From: Chitinophaga sp. CB10
GTDB taxonomy: Bacteria; Bacteroidota; Bacteroidia; Chitinophagales; Chitinophagaceae
Length of the DNA stretch: 64,000 nt
Assembly: GCA_001870995.2 (NCBI GenBank)
Contig: MLAV02000018.1
Location: 1-64,000, forward strand
Direction: 5' to 3'
Each line of letters starts with the position of its first letter. Position 1 is the first letter of the stretch. A model generated the notes under the pieces. That model was not told the DNA's origin and did no database searches. It saw nothing but the letters and a program-made list of their open reading frames with translations. This document shows, in pieces, positions 8,673 to 18,104 of this stretch. A program made the position numbers and the translations under genes.

Positions 8673-8830
8673 TGTTACTTAAATTTGTCAGTTATCAATA
8701 TATCGTGGAACGAAAAACTTCTTATTTGGTTGAAACAATCTGCTGTATCTATATTCCGTACCTACCGGCTCTCAGTTCTCCCGTAACGGGTAAATTCAAT
8801 AGTGGAATATACAAAAAAAATTCACAAAAA

Positions 8831-8858
8831 AGGGCCGCCTCACAAATGAGGTAGCCCT
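8831..8858 (-). terminator. Terminator after the choice-of-anchor I gene
   Basis: Stem AGGGC/CCTCA against TGAGG/GCCCT with a small internal bulge, followed on the minus strand by two T runs (from the A runs at 8813-8830). Confidence 0.75.
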
Positions 8859-8888
8859 GTGCATACAATCTACTAACTAAATCAGTCT

Positions 8889-10412
8889 TTACAGTTTATT
8901 TGGCTTATATATCTTTACTACGCCATCCCCTTCTGAACTCACAATCAGCAGGCTTTGTTTGATAGGACTATCCGCGGCATGGATGAACATTACGCCCTCA
9001 GGTGCATCACCCGTCTTCAGGAGTTGGAGGAAGGAAGGGTTGGTCGGATTGGTCACATCATAGACCGCCACGGCATCCGCACGCTCCATGCCAACAAACA
9101 GGAGCTTTTTCTTACCAGCTTCGCCCAGGGCCAGTCCCTCTGGCTCCACACCTTTGTCATCACTACGACCGTCATCATACAGGGCAGCAGCCTTGGCCTG
9201 TACTTCCAGCTCATTTTTGCTATCGAAAACCAGGGTACCGGCGTTCCCATCCCATACGCTGAAAGAACGGGCTCCAAAGGAATAGAGTTGATCGTAATCC
9301 CCATCTTTATCCGTATCTCCTAAAGTTGTGGTCACATTCAACCTGCCCAGCATTGCCTGCCCCTGTAAGGTCAGCGCGTCAGGAAACGCCGCTGGGTCCA
9401 GTTTTAAGGCGCTTACGCGCTTTGCCTCGGCAAAACCGGCATACTCCCGTACATCTCCTTCGTTAGCCGTAAAAAGGTAAGGAACGCCGTTTTTATGTAG
9501 CACAGCAATAGCATCCGGCTGATACATACTTTTTACATTCCATTTCTTAAATTCAATTACATTATCCTTATCGCTTACGTCCACCCCGTTGGCGGCTACA
9601 TTGTAGTCCTTAAATCCCAAAGGCATGATGTTTTTGATAGTTTTGGCAGTTATATCGATGGTGGCAATGGCATTATTCTCCTGAAGGGTTACCCATGCGG
9701 TTTTGGAATCTTCCGCGACGGTAATATACTCCGGTTCCAAGTCCTGCGCCAGCGTAGCATTAGGCCCGAATACCCGTAAGCCTTGCTGCATCAGCGCGGC
9801 TTTCTGCGATTCAAAACCACTGAAATCAATCGTTTTAACTTCATAGTTGTTCTGAACATCGATTATGGATATGGATCCCACGGGATCATTGGTATAGTCA
9901 GCATTTGGCTCTCCCTCATTGGCAGAAAGAATATAGCGGCCATCAGGGCTGAAAGTCAGCATATCCGGCAGGACGCCAACTGTAACACTTTTTACCAGGG
10001 AATTATCACTGGTATTGAATATCACTACCTTTCCCGGCTCCTGCTTTACTTTTGATTCAATAGCGGCTGCCAGCAGACCGTTCTTTACGGACAGGCTGTT
10101 TACATAGCCGCCATAGCCGGAAGAGGCGATCTCCGTTAGCTTGACTGGCTTTGAAGGGTCTTTTAAGTCGATTACATCAATGCGGTTCAGGAAAACACCG
10201 TTGTTATCTTCCGCATTATACACCACAAACAGGCGCCCGGTTTTGGGGTCGTAAGCCGAAATTTCAGCGGCGCCTTCATTCCCTATATCAATGGAACCAA
10301 TCTCCGCAAAGGAGGCAGGGTCTTCAGGTACGTAGAAATCTTCTTGATGATCTTTTTTACAGGACAGCGCTACAATTACTGTGAGTACAGGCAGGATTTT
10401 TTTATAGTTCAT
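8889..10412 (-). CDS. Choice-of-anchor I family beta-propeller lipoprotein
   Basis: 507 residues with a lipoprotein signal (ALSC, Cys-18). The body is a repeat-built propeller: DPKTGRLFVVYN, FSPDGRYILSANEGEPN, DLEPEYITVAEDSKTAWV and YLFTANEGDVREYAGF are the signature blades of the 'choice-of-anchor I' domain found in secreted surface proteins and near some alkaline phosphatases. The later DTDKDGDYDQLYSFGARSFSVWD is also typical. Such proteins are surface exposed with unknown ligand, possibly calcium or phosphate linked. The gene stands alone with its own terminator. A weak -7-like box (TAACCTTG) lies near 10470-10477. Confidence 0.85.
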   Translation of the reverse strand: MNYKKILPVLTVIVALSCKKDHQEDFYVPEDPASFAEIGSIDIGNEGAAEISAYDPKTGRLFVVYNAEDNNGVFLNRIDVIDLKDPSKPVKLTEIASSGYGGYVNSLSVKNGLLAAAIESKVKQEPGKVVIFNTSDNSLVKSVTVGVLPDMLTFSPDGRYILSANEGEPNADYTNDPVGSISIIDVQNNYEVKTIDFSGFESQKAALMQQGLRVFGPNATLAQDLEPEYITVAEDSKTAWVTLQENNAIATIDITAKTIKNIMPLGFKDYNVAANGVDVSDKDNVIEFKKWNVKSMYQPDAIAVLHKNGVPYLFTANEGDVREYAGFAEAKRVSALKLDPAAFPDALTLQGQAMLGRLNVTTTLGDTDKDGDYDQLYSFGARSFSVWDGNAGTLVFDSKNELEVQAKAAALYDDGRSDDKGVEPEGLALGEAGKKKLLFVGMERADAVAVYDVTNPTNPSFLQLLKTGDAPEGVMFIHAADSPIKQSLLIVSSEGDGVVKIYKPNKL

Positions 10413-10505
10413 CTCGCATTTTGGTTAATGGAGCGCAACCTAATATATCGGCATTACAGTAACATTAACGCAAGGTTATAAGATTGTTAAGCATGGGCAT
10501 AAGAA

Positions 10506-10530
10506 AAGCTGCGGAGGATATCCGCAGCTT
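10506..10530 (-). terminator. Terminator after the Rhs-type wall protein gene
   Basis: Perfect 10-bp stem (AAGCTGCGGA / TCCGCAGCTT) with a 5-nt loop, ending 5 bp past the stop codon and followed on the minus strand by TTTTCTT. Confidence 0.8.
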
Positions 10531-10534
10531 CTAA

Positions 10535-13500
10535 TCAGTTTACCGGAGCCTGATACCGGTACTCGTAGACTTTCAAAATATTATAATTATGATCCCGTTG
10601 TTCAATCAGTTGCCCGTAACCGTCATATAAATAATAGACGGTAATATTGGACTCATTGGTCGCACTTGTCATACCGCATAGGGGATCGTAGGTAAATGTC
10701 TTCATTGTCGCATCCGCTGGATATATTCTTACCTCGTCAATGTAGGCGCCGTCTGTTATAGTATAGGTGGGACCGGTATAGGGCAACGTCTTCATAATCC
10801 AGTTGCCGGCACTACCATTCCTATACCAATATGTTAGTACGTAACCACGCTGATCCGGGACTGTAAAATTCACCTGAAAGCCTGATGGTTTAACCATGCT
10901 TCCTGTTTTGGCTGCCACTTGTGCAATGCCTTTATTCACACCATACTCAAAACTCTCATAATAGAATTGGGAGGAATTGGCATTAACGACTTCGGCTACA
11001 GGAAATTGGTTATCATATCCCCACTTATAAGAAGAAGGCACATCGTTATGTTTTGCCTGCGTAAGAATATTACCCTCCGAATCATAGTTGAGAAAATCAA
11101 CCGCGGTAAATGCCGCGTCCGGATGAAACTGCTGGATTATTGCGACAGGCAATATCTTATTACCTGGCCAGCTTGTATAATTAGTACGGACAGTTTTTAC
11201 AGGTACACCATCAATATCTTTTTTAGTTTCAATATTATCACCAACCCTGAAAGCATTCACCATATTTTGCAATACGGGGTCAGCGGGATAATCAAAAGGA
11301 TACTTGAACGTTGTATTCTCCTGTTGGTTCTTGCTGTTGATAGTGCTCGACTTAGTCAGCTGCAGATAGGTTGGATGCCCATATTCAAAAATAGTGGTAG
11401 TTATCAGCGAGTCACTGCTGCCTGTAGGCGAATACTCTACAACAGATTCAGCGGACAAATAGGTAAAATCAGCAAGCATATCATAGAATTTCACATTTTC
11501 GAAAGTACGCATATACACACCGGCTGCGGCCTCATAGGTAGCAAACTTTTCTTCCGGTATTTTTACTCCGCGAATCACCGTCCTACGCGTTCCGTCCGTT
11601 TGATAATTCCGAGAAATCCGTTTAATCAGTTTAAAACTTCCGTCCGGCTGATTGGCATATATGTATTGGTGAAGCAACTGCCCGTTTTCAGGATCGGAAG
11701 TTAGTGGTACATTCGGAAATGTAGGATAGTTAATTTGATCTTTGTTGTTATGATAAATATAGACCGTCTTACCAGCATTTGTGCGACTTTCTGTCACTTC
11801 TGTATATCCAAGGGGTGAACCAGCCGCACTGGCACTGATAGGCATAATAGACGTAGACTCCCGGAATACGGCATCTGCACTTGATATTACTTCATAGCTT
11901 ATAGGCCAATCCGGCGGGGCTGTACACATCTTCTGTAAAACACCCGTATAAGTATATACCGGGTCCGACATCAACACTCCTGAGGATCGAATACTATCGC
12001 CCGGAATTATCGTTTCATAGGAATATTTAGTTGTTACATCGTTTGCGTGATTTACGCCATCATAATTTGTCAGTGCTTTAATGCGTAAACCTGGGCCATA
12101 ACGTTCCTTTATTTTCCTTTCCTCTGTTTTGAAAAACGATACGGTAATCCAGTTAAAAAATCCCCCCTCGCACAATGCCTTTATTTTGTAAGTCCCCGGA
12201 TCCAATGTAAACACTTGTTCCGCATCTGCACTACTTTGATTTCCAGAGTTAATCAGAATCCCCATACTTCCAACGAACATTTGACTGGTGCCATTGATCT
12301 TATAAACTTCAAAAGCATCATACTCAATATCCATCTCATCATTCATGCAATCCCCAAAGTAGCAGGACCAATGTGACTGGACAGTCACATCCCTCACTGA
12401 ATCCATCGTAATTAACATTTCATTGGGTTGTAATTCCATGACCGGTGACTGTGGTCCTTTCTTATGAAGATATTCCAATTGCTCCACCCTTTCCTTTATC
12501 GTCTCTGGTGCGTAATAGTCATTTGGCTCATACGTGAAAGTTGTAGTACCACCGGTAGGATAAGTTAAGGAAGTCAGCATGCAAGCTTGGCTAAATTGAG
12601 GATTAGGCTCTCTGTTTGCCCCTATAAAGGTACCTGTTTGCTGTGTTGCTGGGTAATAAATAGAAACAGGCGGTACCAGCGTCCCATTTGCCATATGATC
12701 GCCATTATTTGTATTCTCCCTTATGGCATTGTTTGAGGCGCCATTGTAATATCCCCAATGATCGATTGCTTTGCTATTTTTTGCCGGTAAATCCATCGCA
12801 TTGTAATTAAAGGTGAATGGAGCTTTGGGTTTAATACCATCCGTTTCCCTGACAGACAAGAGTTTTAATCTTTTCGTCAGATAATCGCCACCGCCAAAAT
12901 AACTGTACTGCATTTCAAATCTGCGCTTAAAGGTATAGACTCCATCTTCCCTTGAATAGATGCTGATATTATCAAGCTTAAGTGGCATGGATGCAGCTGT
13001 ACTTACAACTGGTTCAATATCCTCCCGCGTACTATGGTTAAATTCCACTTTTCCGGCTGGGAATGTAATAGATTTCAGATATACTTCCTGTATTTCAGAA
13101 TATGAAGAGAAATATAGGAACTCATGATAATTACCGATAGGACAAGTACCTGCTCCGCCGGGTAATGTGGCCAGCTGGGTATTATAGATATGTCTCTTTA
13201 TCTGGGAGCGGCTCAGAACCTGTGCTGCTCCTGGAGATGTTTTAAAATAGTTAAAATTGACCTCTGCACCGGTAGGGGATATTATTTTATCCAGGTACCA
13301 GCTGGTAACCGTTTCTTTCGGTGGACTGTCTTTCACATTCAAATCCGACTGCAGCTCTTCGGTTGAAACAGCTGTCCGTGCAGTATTAATTTCGCTGGTA
13401 CCAAAATAATACTGCATGCCATGCGCATCGGTAATAATCCATGAATATCCCGCTATTGCAGCATTGTAACTCACAGATATCTTCACATCAGCCTTGGAAA

Positions 13501-14074
13501 GCAGAGTGGCTGTGATAGGCGTCCCTGCTGTTCCTTTATTGAGAATAAATTTTCCAGAGGCGCCATTTATGGTGAATGAGAATATGTCAGGTTCTCCGTC
13601 TGCTATTCCTGAAATAGCATCGTTTAAAAACGCCATATCCCGGTTATACGCATTATTATCCGTCGGACGGACGTACAGGTAGTTACTACTCACACTCTGA
13701 GGCATATAGCTATACATGTAGCCATAGGTACTAAGATCATCAGTTCCACGTACTACCCTGGAAATAACCCCACCTGTAAACAAAGACCATCCTAATCCAA
13801 CCAATGAGGCTTCTTCCTGCACTTTAATACCTCCACTATGATAGTTGAGACTAATAGGGACAGTAATTTCTTTATTCTTCACTGTAAAGATCGGAACTGA
13901 AACATTTACAGTTCCAGTATAATTAGATACCGGCACCTCTCCGTATTTAGCAATGGAAGCAGCATTGGGCGAAGGGCCGATTACACGTGGAATACTGGTT
14001 CTATCCTCCTGTGCCAGGATGCTAAGCGGCATAGAACACAACATGGCAAATGCCAGATACTTAAAAATTTTCAT
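10535..14074 (-). CDS. Large exported Rhs/YD-repeat wall-type protein without core or toxin tip
   Basis: 1179 residues from the ATG at 14074, chosen because it gives a clean signal peptide (MKIFKYLAFAMLC...ILAQ); the longer reading to 14182 would bury it. The N-terminus (SYNGTVNVSVPIF-like, NYHSGGIKVQEEASLVGLGW) is the common start of Bacteroidota Rhs-related wall proteins. A beta-rich middle with PTGG and YEPNDYY segments follows, and the end has YD-like repeats (FTYDPLCGMTSATNE, YYLYDGYGQLIEQRD). It stops before the THYYPFGLT core, so it carries no toxin. It may be a stand-alone surface protein or the N-terminal half of a former Rhs system whose tips lie downstream on the same strand. Confidence 0.8.
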   Translation of the reverse strand: MKIFKYLAFAMLCSMPLSILAQEDRTSIPRVIGPSPNAASIAKYGEVPVSNYTGTVNVSVPIFTVKNKEITVPISLNYHSGGIKVQEEASLVGLGWSLFTGGVISRVVRGTDDLSTYGYMYSYMPQSVSSNYLYVRPTDNNAYNRDMAFLNDAISGIADGEPDIFSFTINGASGKFILNKGTAGTPITATLLSKADVKISVSYNAAIAGYSWIITDAHGMQYYFGTSEINTARTAVSTEELQSDLNVKDSPPKETVTSWYLDKIISPTGAEVNFNYFKTSPGAAQVLSRSQIKRHIYNTQLATLPGGAGTCPIGNYHEFLYFSSYSEIQEVYLKSITFPAGKVEFNHSTREDIEPVVSTAASMPLKLDNISIYSREDGVYTFKRRFEMQYSYFGGGDYLTKRLKLLSVRETDGIKPKAPFTFNYNAMDLPAKNSKAIDHWGYYNGASNNAIRENTNNGDHMANGTLVPPVSIYYPATQQTGTFIGANREPNPQFSQACMLTSLTYPTGGTTTFTYEPNDYYAPETIKERVEQLEYLHKKGPQSPVMELQPNEMLITMDSVRDVTVQSHWSCYFGDCMNDEMDIEYDAFEVYKINGTSQMFVGSMGILINSGNQSSADAEQVFTLDPGTYKIKALCEGGFFNWITVSFFKTEERKIKERYGPGLRIKALTNYDGVNHANDVTTKYSYETIIPGDSIRSSGVLMSDPVYTYTGVLQKMCTAPPDWPISYEVISSADAVFRESTSIMPISASAAGSPLGYTEVTESRTNAGKTVYIYHNNKDQINYPTFPNVPLTSDPENGQLLHQYIYANQPDGSFKLIKRISRNYQTDGTRRTVIRGVKIPEEKFATYEAAAGVYMRTFENVKFYDMLADFTYLSAESVVEYSPTGSSDSLITTTIFEYGHPTYLQLTKSSTINSKNQQENTTFKYPFDYPADPVLQNMVNAFRVGDNIETKKDIDGVPVKTVRTNYTSWPGNKILPVAIIQQFHPDAAFTAVDFLNYDSEGNILTQAKHNDVPSSYKWGYDNQFPVAEVVNANSSQFYYESFEYGVNKGIAQVAAKTGSMVKPSGFQVNFTVPDQRGYVLTYWYRNGSAGNWIMKTLPYTGPTYTITDGAYIDEVRIYPADATMKTFTYDPLCGMTSATNESNITVYYLYDGYGQLIEQRDHNYNILKVYEYRYQAPVN

Positions 14075-14124
14075 AGCGTAAAATGGATAACTCAATTCCA
14101 GGTATAACAAAACTTGGTTGCTTA

Positions 14125-14132
14125 CAAACGTA
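14125..14132 (-). promoter_or_regulatory. Candidate Bacteroidota -7 box of the wall protein gene
   Basis: TACGTTTG fits the TAnnTTTG consensus and lies about 50 bp upstream of the chosen ATG at 14074, which supports the shorter start. No convincing TTTG -33 element was found at the usual distance. Confidence 0.45.
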
Positions 14133-14196
14133 CAAGAGGTTTTTTTTATTAGCCCTATTTTGGGTAATTTCCCTCTTTTCATGCACTTCCTTGCGG

Positions 14197-14781
14197 TTAA
14201 GCAATTTCTTTCCTATAAAGTCGACAAAGTTCCTTACGGCCCAACCCCTTATGCGCCTTCACCCATTTCACCATTTTCCCCATATCCAACTTATCCAGCA
14301 GCACCTCCGTTGTAGCCGAAGCATTCGGAATCGCCGCCGGGCCACCGCAGGCGCTCATGATATACGCATGCAGCAACAACTTGGCTCCATTGGATTTATT
14401 TAAATCCAGGAACCATACTGCGGAATAAGTAGCATACGGGCTCGGCGCCGCTATCCATGTACATTTGGTCGTATCTCCTTCATAGGCCATGAGCTGATCC
14501 AACAGGCTACTGTCGGCCGCAAAAAAATGCTTCACAGCGGTATAGTAAAGTATGCTATCCTGCTTAAACTGCTCAGGTGATTTATCATACAACATCAGCA
14601 TATGGGTATCCGCAGCATTTGGCACATTGGTCACATAACCGAAAGTGAGACTATCCAACAGGGTGGCAGGCGCCGCTACGGATGGTGTTTCTTGGGTTAT
14701 TGCAGTTGCCTGTTGCTGTTGTTGTTTTGGCTGACATGCCCACAGTACCAGTAATACCAGGCTCAAAATCGTTATCCTCAT
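14197..14781 (-). CDS. Small lipoprotein, unknown function
   Basis: 194 residues with signal LSLVLLVLWAC (Cys-16), then a Gln-rich linker and a helical domain (SPEQFKQDSILYYTAVKHFFAADSSLLDQL). It contains a single CGG pair late in the sequence and a basic C-terminus (KWVKAHKGLGRKELCRLYRK). No family is recognised. It lies between the arginine operon terminator and the wall protein gene and is probably transcribed on its own. Confidence 0.65.
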   Translation of the reverse strand: MRITILSLVLLVLWACQPKQQQQQATAITQETPSVAAPATLLDSLTFGYVTNVPNAADTHMLMLYDKSPEQFKQDSILYYTAVKHFFAADSSLLDQLMAYEGDTTKCTWIAAPSPYATYSAVWFLDLNKSNGAKLLLHAYIMSACGGPAAIPNASATTEVLLDKLDMGKMVKWVKAHKGLGRKELCRLYRKEIA

Positions 14782-14802
14782 GATCCTTCCTAAATTAAAA
14801 AA

Positions 14803-14838
14803 CGTTGTGAGGAAAATTAGTAATTTTCTCTCACAACG
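14803..14838 (-). terminator. Terminator of the arginine operon
   Basis: Long inverted repeat CGTTGTGAG-GAAAATTA / TAATTTTC-TCTCACAACG with one bulged base, followed on the minus strand by six Ts and more T/A. It sits 48 bp past the argH stop and closes the operon. Confidence 0.85.
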
Positions 14839-14886
14839 CTTCCTCTAAAGAATAGTTTTTATTTCGGCGATGCTAAAATTGCTTAT

Positions 14887-16221
14887 TTAGCTATCCAACA
14901 ACTTTTCCAACGCCTTATCCACCTTCTCAAACGCAAACCCTTTCAACACTGCTTCCATCTGCTGCGCAATCTGCGCGGTACACAAGTTCCCGATGCTGCC
15001 GGCATGGGTATGATTCACCTCTTTGGCAGGCGCAAAAGTCCCTTTCTCGATATCCATTCCTACCTGCTTGTAAGCCTCGCGAAACGGCGTTCCCTGCAAC
15101 ACTAAATTATTCACCACTTCCACGCTGAACAGGTACTGGTATTTCTCATCGTCGAGGATGTTATCCTTGATACGAATATTTTCCAGCATCAGTTTTGAAA
15201 GGCTGATGCAATCTTTCAATGCTTTAAATGCCGGGAAGAGGTTTTCTTTCAGGAGTTGTAAATCGCGGTGATAGCCGGAAGGCAGGTTGGTGATCATCAT
15301 CGCAATTTCATTCGGCAAGGCTTGCAGCTTGTTGCCATGACTGCGGATCAGCTCCCATACATCCGGGTTCTTTTTATGAGGCATAATGCTGGAACCGGTA
15401 GTCAGCTCATCAGGGAAAGTGATGAAGCCGAAATTCTGGTTCATGAACAAGGTAGCATCCATCGCCATTTTAGCGAGGGTGGCGCCAATGCCGGCCAGTG
15501 CAAATGCTACCAGCTTCTCGGTCTTACCACGGCCCATTTGCGCATATACTACGTTATAGTTCAGGGAATCAAAGCCCAGCAGGGAGGTGGTCAACTCACG
15601 GTCAAGGGGGAACGAAGAGCCATAACCGGCCGCAGAGCCAAGCGGGTTCTTGTTTACCACGCGGTAGGCGCCCTGCAGCATGGTGAGGTCATCCACCAGG
15701 CTTTCTGCGTACGCTCCGAACCAGAGGCCAAAAGAAGAAGGCATCGCTATCTGCAGGTGTGTGTAACCCGGCATGAGCTGACCTTTATATTTTTCACTCT
15801 GCGTTTGCAGCAGGTCGAAGAGGGATTTTACTTCTTCTACCACCAACTGCAACTCATGACGCAGAAACAGCTTCAAGTCCACCAGCACCTGGTCGTTACG
15901 GGAACGGCCGCTGTGGATCTTCTTGCCTACTTCGCCCAAACGGCGCGTCAGCAGCAGCTCCACCTGGGAGTGGATGTCTTCCACATCGGCTTCCAGTACA
16001 AAATTACCGTCCTGGATTTCCTGGTATATCTTGCGCAGTTCTGCCTTGAGTACGGTCAGTTCCTCCGCTTCCAGCAGACCAATGCTTTGCAGCATAGTGA
16101 TGTGCGCCATAGAACCCAGTACATCAAAAGGCGCCAGGTAGGCATCCATCTCGCGGTCTTTACCCACGGTGAATTTTTCTACCGCATCCAGTGCTGTCTT
16201 ATCTTTTTGCCACAATTTCAT
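14887..16221 (-). CDS. argH: Argininosuccinate lyase
   Basis: Last step of arginine synthesis: splits argininosuccinate to arginine and fumarate in the cytosol. 444 residues, normal for the family. Visible motifs of the fumarase/aspartase superfamily are HSGRSRNDQ (103-111), PGYTHLQ (151-157) and the signature loop GSSIMPHKKNP (276-286) with the catalytic Ser. It is the distal gene of the operon, starting 27 bp after argE, and is followed by the strong terminator at 14803-14838. Confidence 0.97.
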   Translation of the reverse strand: MKLWQKDKTALDAVEKFTVGKDREMDAYLAPFDVLGSMAHITMLQSIGLLEAEELTVLKAELRKIYQEIQDGNFVLEADVEDIHSQVELLLTRRLGEVGKKIHSGRSRNDQVLVDLKLFLRHELQLVVEEVKSLFDLLQTQSEKYKGQLMPGYTHLQIAMPSSFGLWFGAYAESLVDDLTMLQGAYRVVNKNPLGSAAGYGSSFPLDRELTTSLLGFDSLNYNVVYAQMGRGKTEKLVAFALAGIGATLAKMAMDATLFMNQNFGFITFPDELTTGSSIMPHKKNPDVWELIRSHGNKLQALPNEIAMMITNLPSGYHRDLQLLKENLFPAFKALKDCISLSKLMLENIRIKDNILDDEKYQYLFSVEVVNNLVLQGTPFREAYKQVGMDIEKGTFAPAKEVNHTHAGSIGNLCTAQIAQQMEAVLKGFAFEKVDKALEKLLDS

Positions 16222-16248
16222 AATTCGGAAATTTCTGCGCCGGCGCTA

Positions 16249-17313
16249 TCAGTTGATAGCTTCCAGCAATTTTATATAACTATCTATTCCGTCTTTTATT
16301 TCGGAGAGATATATGTATTCATCGGCTGTGTGAGAGCGGGCGGAATCGCCGGGGCCCATCTTCACGCTTGTTGCCGGGATCAGCGCCTGATCAGAGGTGG
16401 TAGGCGACCCATAACAGCTCTTACCGGCGGCAATTCCTGCCTGGACAAACGGGTGGTCCATCGGGATGTGAGATGGCCGCATACGGAGGCTGCGGGGCTT
16501 TACTTCACACTGCACATTGGCACGGATGATTTCCAGCAGTTCTTCCAGCGTGTACTGATCATTGGCTCTCACATCCACCACAAATGTACAATCCGCCGGC
16601 ACTACGTTATGCGCTTTGTTGGAAGTATTGATCACCGTTACGCTCATCTTTACGGGACCCAGCGTTTCGGATACTTTAGGGAAGCAATAATCGCGGAACC
16701 ACATCAGGTCCGGCAGCGCCTTATACAAAGCGTTCTCTCCTTCCTCGCGGGCAGCGTGCCCTGCTTTGCCGGTGCTGGTGCAATCCAGTACCAGCAAGCC
16801 TTTTTCGGCCACTGCCAGCTGCGTTTGCGTCGGTTCGCCTACGATAGCGAAGTCGATGGCCGGCAGTTTGGCAAGAATGCTTTCCACGCCATTGCTGCCA
16901 CTGATCTCCTCTTCGGCAGTAGCGGACAAAATAATATTGTATTTCAGATCGGAACGATGGTAGAAGTGCAGGAAGGTTGCAATCAGGCTCACCAGGCAGC
17001 CACCGGCATCGTTGCTGCCCAGGCCGAATAACTTACCGTCCACCACATCCGGACTAAACGGATCGCGGGTATATTGCGGGTTTGGCTTTACCGTATCGTG
17101 GTGGGAATTGAGTAAGATATTGGGCTTAGCGGGATCGTAATGCTTATTTAGCGCCCAGATGTTGTTCAGATGCCGTTCATGCGGTATCTCCATAGCGGTG
17201 AGGAATTCGCTGATCAGCGTAGCTGTGCCGTCTTCCTCACGACTCAATGACGGCGTCGCAATCATCTGCTTCAGCAGTGCTACGGCTACATCATATAGTT
17301 TTTCGTTCCACAT
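16249..17313 (-). CDS. argE: M20-family N-acyl-ornithine/citrulline deacylase (ArgE-type)
   Basis: A zinc peptidase-family amidohydrolase of about 354 residues that removes the N-acyl group late in the pathway. Because the operon has an N-acylornithine carbamoyltransferase, the substrate is more likely N-acylcitrulline than N-acylornithine. Metal ligands are visible in NSHHDTVKP (His-72), LGSNDAGG (Asp-102) and ATAEEEISGS (Glu-134/135). I chose the ATG at 17313, two bases past the argB stop; an ATG at 17322 would overlap argB slightly. Whether the acyl group is acetyl or succinyl cannot be read from the sequence. Confidence 0.92.
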   Translation of the reverse strand: MWNEKLYDVAVALLKQMIATPSLSREEDGTATLISEFLTAMEIPHERHLNNIWALNKHYDPAKPNILLNSHHDTVKPNPQYTRDPFSPDVVDGKLFGLGSNDAGGCLVSLIATFLHFYHRSDLKYNIILSATAEEEISGSNGVESILAKLPAIDFAIVGEPTQTQLAVAEKGLLVLDCTSTGKAGHAAREEGENALYKALPDLMWFRDYCFPKVSETLGPVKMSVTVINTSNKAHNVVPADCTFVVDVRANDQYTLEELLEIIRANVQCEVKPRSLRMRPSHIPMDHPFVQAGIAAGKSCYGSPTTSDQALIPATSVKMGPGDSARSHTADEYIYLSEIKDGIDSYIKLLEAIN

Positions 17314-17315
17314 AG

Positions 17316-18104
17316 TTAGCATATTAAGGTGCCGGCTACGGTATCGGTAGTATTACTCAACACGTCTTCGGCATGGCCTATCAGCACTTCTTTCACGCCG
17401 TTGTCTATAGCGCCGAAAGCGTTGTCCAGCTTGGGCAGGATGCCGTCAGACAAAACTTTCTGGTCCATCAGCTGCTGATAGATTTCTTTATTGATAAGGT
17501 TGATCACGGCATTGTCGTCATTAGGATCGCTCAGCACGCCCTTTTTCTCGAAGCAGTAGATCAGCCGTACATTGTATTTACCGGATAAGGCAATGGCCAG
17601 TGAGGAGGCAATGGTATCCGCGTTGGTATTCAGTATCTGGCCGCTGCCATCATGTGTGAGGGGTGCTAACACCGGCATTATCCCAGCTTCCAGTAAAGCC
17701 ACGACGGGACCTGTTTGAACCTGCTCAGCTTTAACATCTCCCACAAACCCATAATCTATTGTTTTAACAGGACGTTTAGTAGCCGGAATGATGTTGCCAT
17801 CCGCACCTGTCAAACCGATCGCATTGCAGCCTTTGGCCTGTAACTGCGCCACCAGCTGTTTGTTTACCAGTCCGCCATATACCATGGTTACGAGATCGAT
17901 GGTTGCCGCATCGGTAATGCGCCGGCCATCCACATACCTGGATTCGATTCCCAGCTTGTCACCTATACGGGTGGCCACTTTTCCGCCTCCATGGATGAGT
18001 ATCTTTTTAGCGGAAATTGCTGCAAACTTTCCGAGGAAAGATTGCAGCAATGCCGGGTTATCAATGACGTTACCGCCTACTTTGATAATAAACAGGTCGA
18101 TCAT
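17316..18104 (-). CDS. argB: N-acetyl(succinyl)glutamate kinase
   Basis: Phosphorylates N-acylglutamate at the gamma-carboxylate. 262 residues, amino acid kinase fold: KVGG (8-11), HGGGK (38-42) for phosphate binding, and the late NTNADTIASSLA segment typical of ArgB. In Bacteroidota that use the N-succinyl route this kinase acts on N-succinylglutamate, so substrate is left open. It overlaps the upstream argF' stop by 4 bp (ATGA), implying translational coupling. Confidence 0.95.
   Translation of the reverse strand: MIDLFIIKVGGNVIDNPALLQSFLGKFAAISAKKILIHGGGKVATRIGDKLGIESRYVDGRRITDAATIDLVTMVYGGLVNKQLVAQLQAKGCNAIGLTGADGNIIPATKRPVKTIDYGFVGDVKAEQVQTGPVVALLEAGIMPVLAPLTHDGSGQILNTNADTIASSLAIALSGKYNVRLIYCFEKKGVLSDPNDDNAVINLINKEIYQQLMDQKVLSDGILPKLDNAFGAIDNGVKEVLIGHAEDVLSNTTDTVAGTLIC

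Noticed and set aside
10919..11704. Open frame of 261 codons on the plus strand inside the wall protein gene
   Set aside because: Antisense to a clearly coding gene, His/Ile/Arg composition without domain, no start signal; shadow frame.
15268..17031. Long plus-strand frame (587 codons) opposite argH-argE
   Set aside because: Antisense shadow rich in His, Gln and Arg; argH and argE motifs on the other strand are definite.
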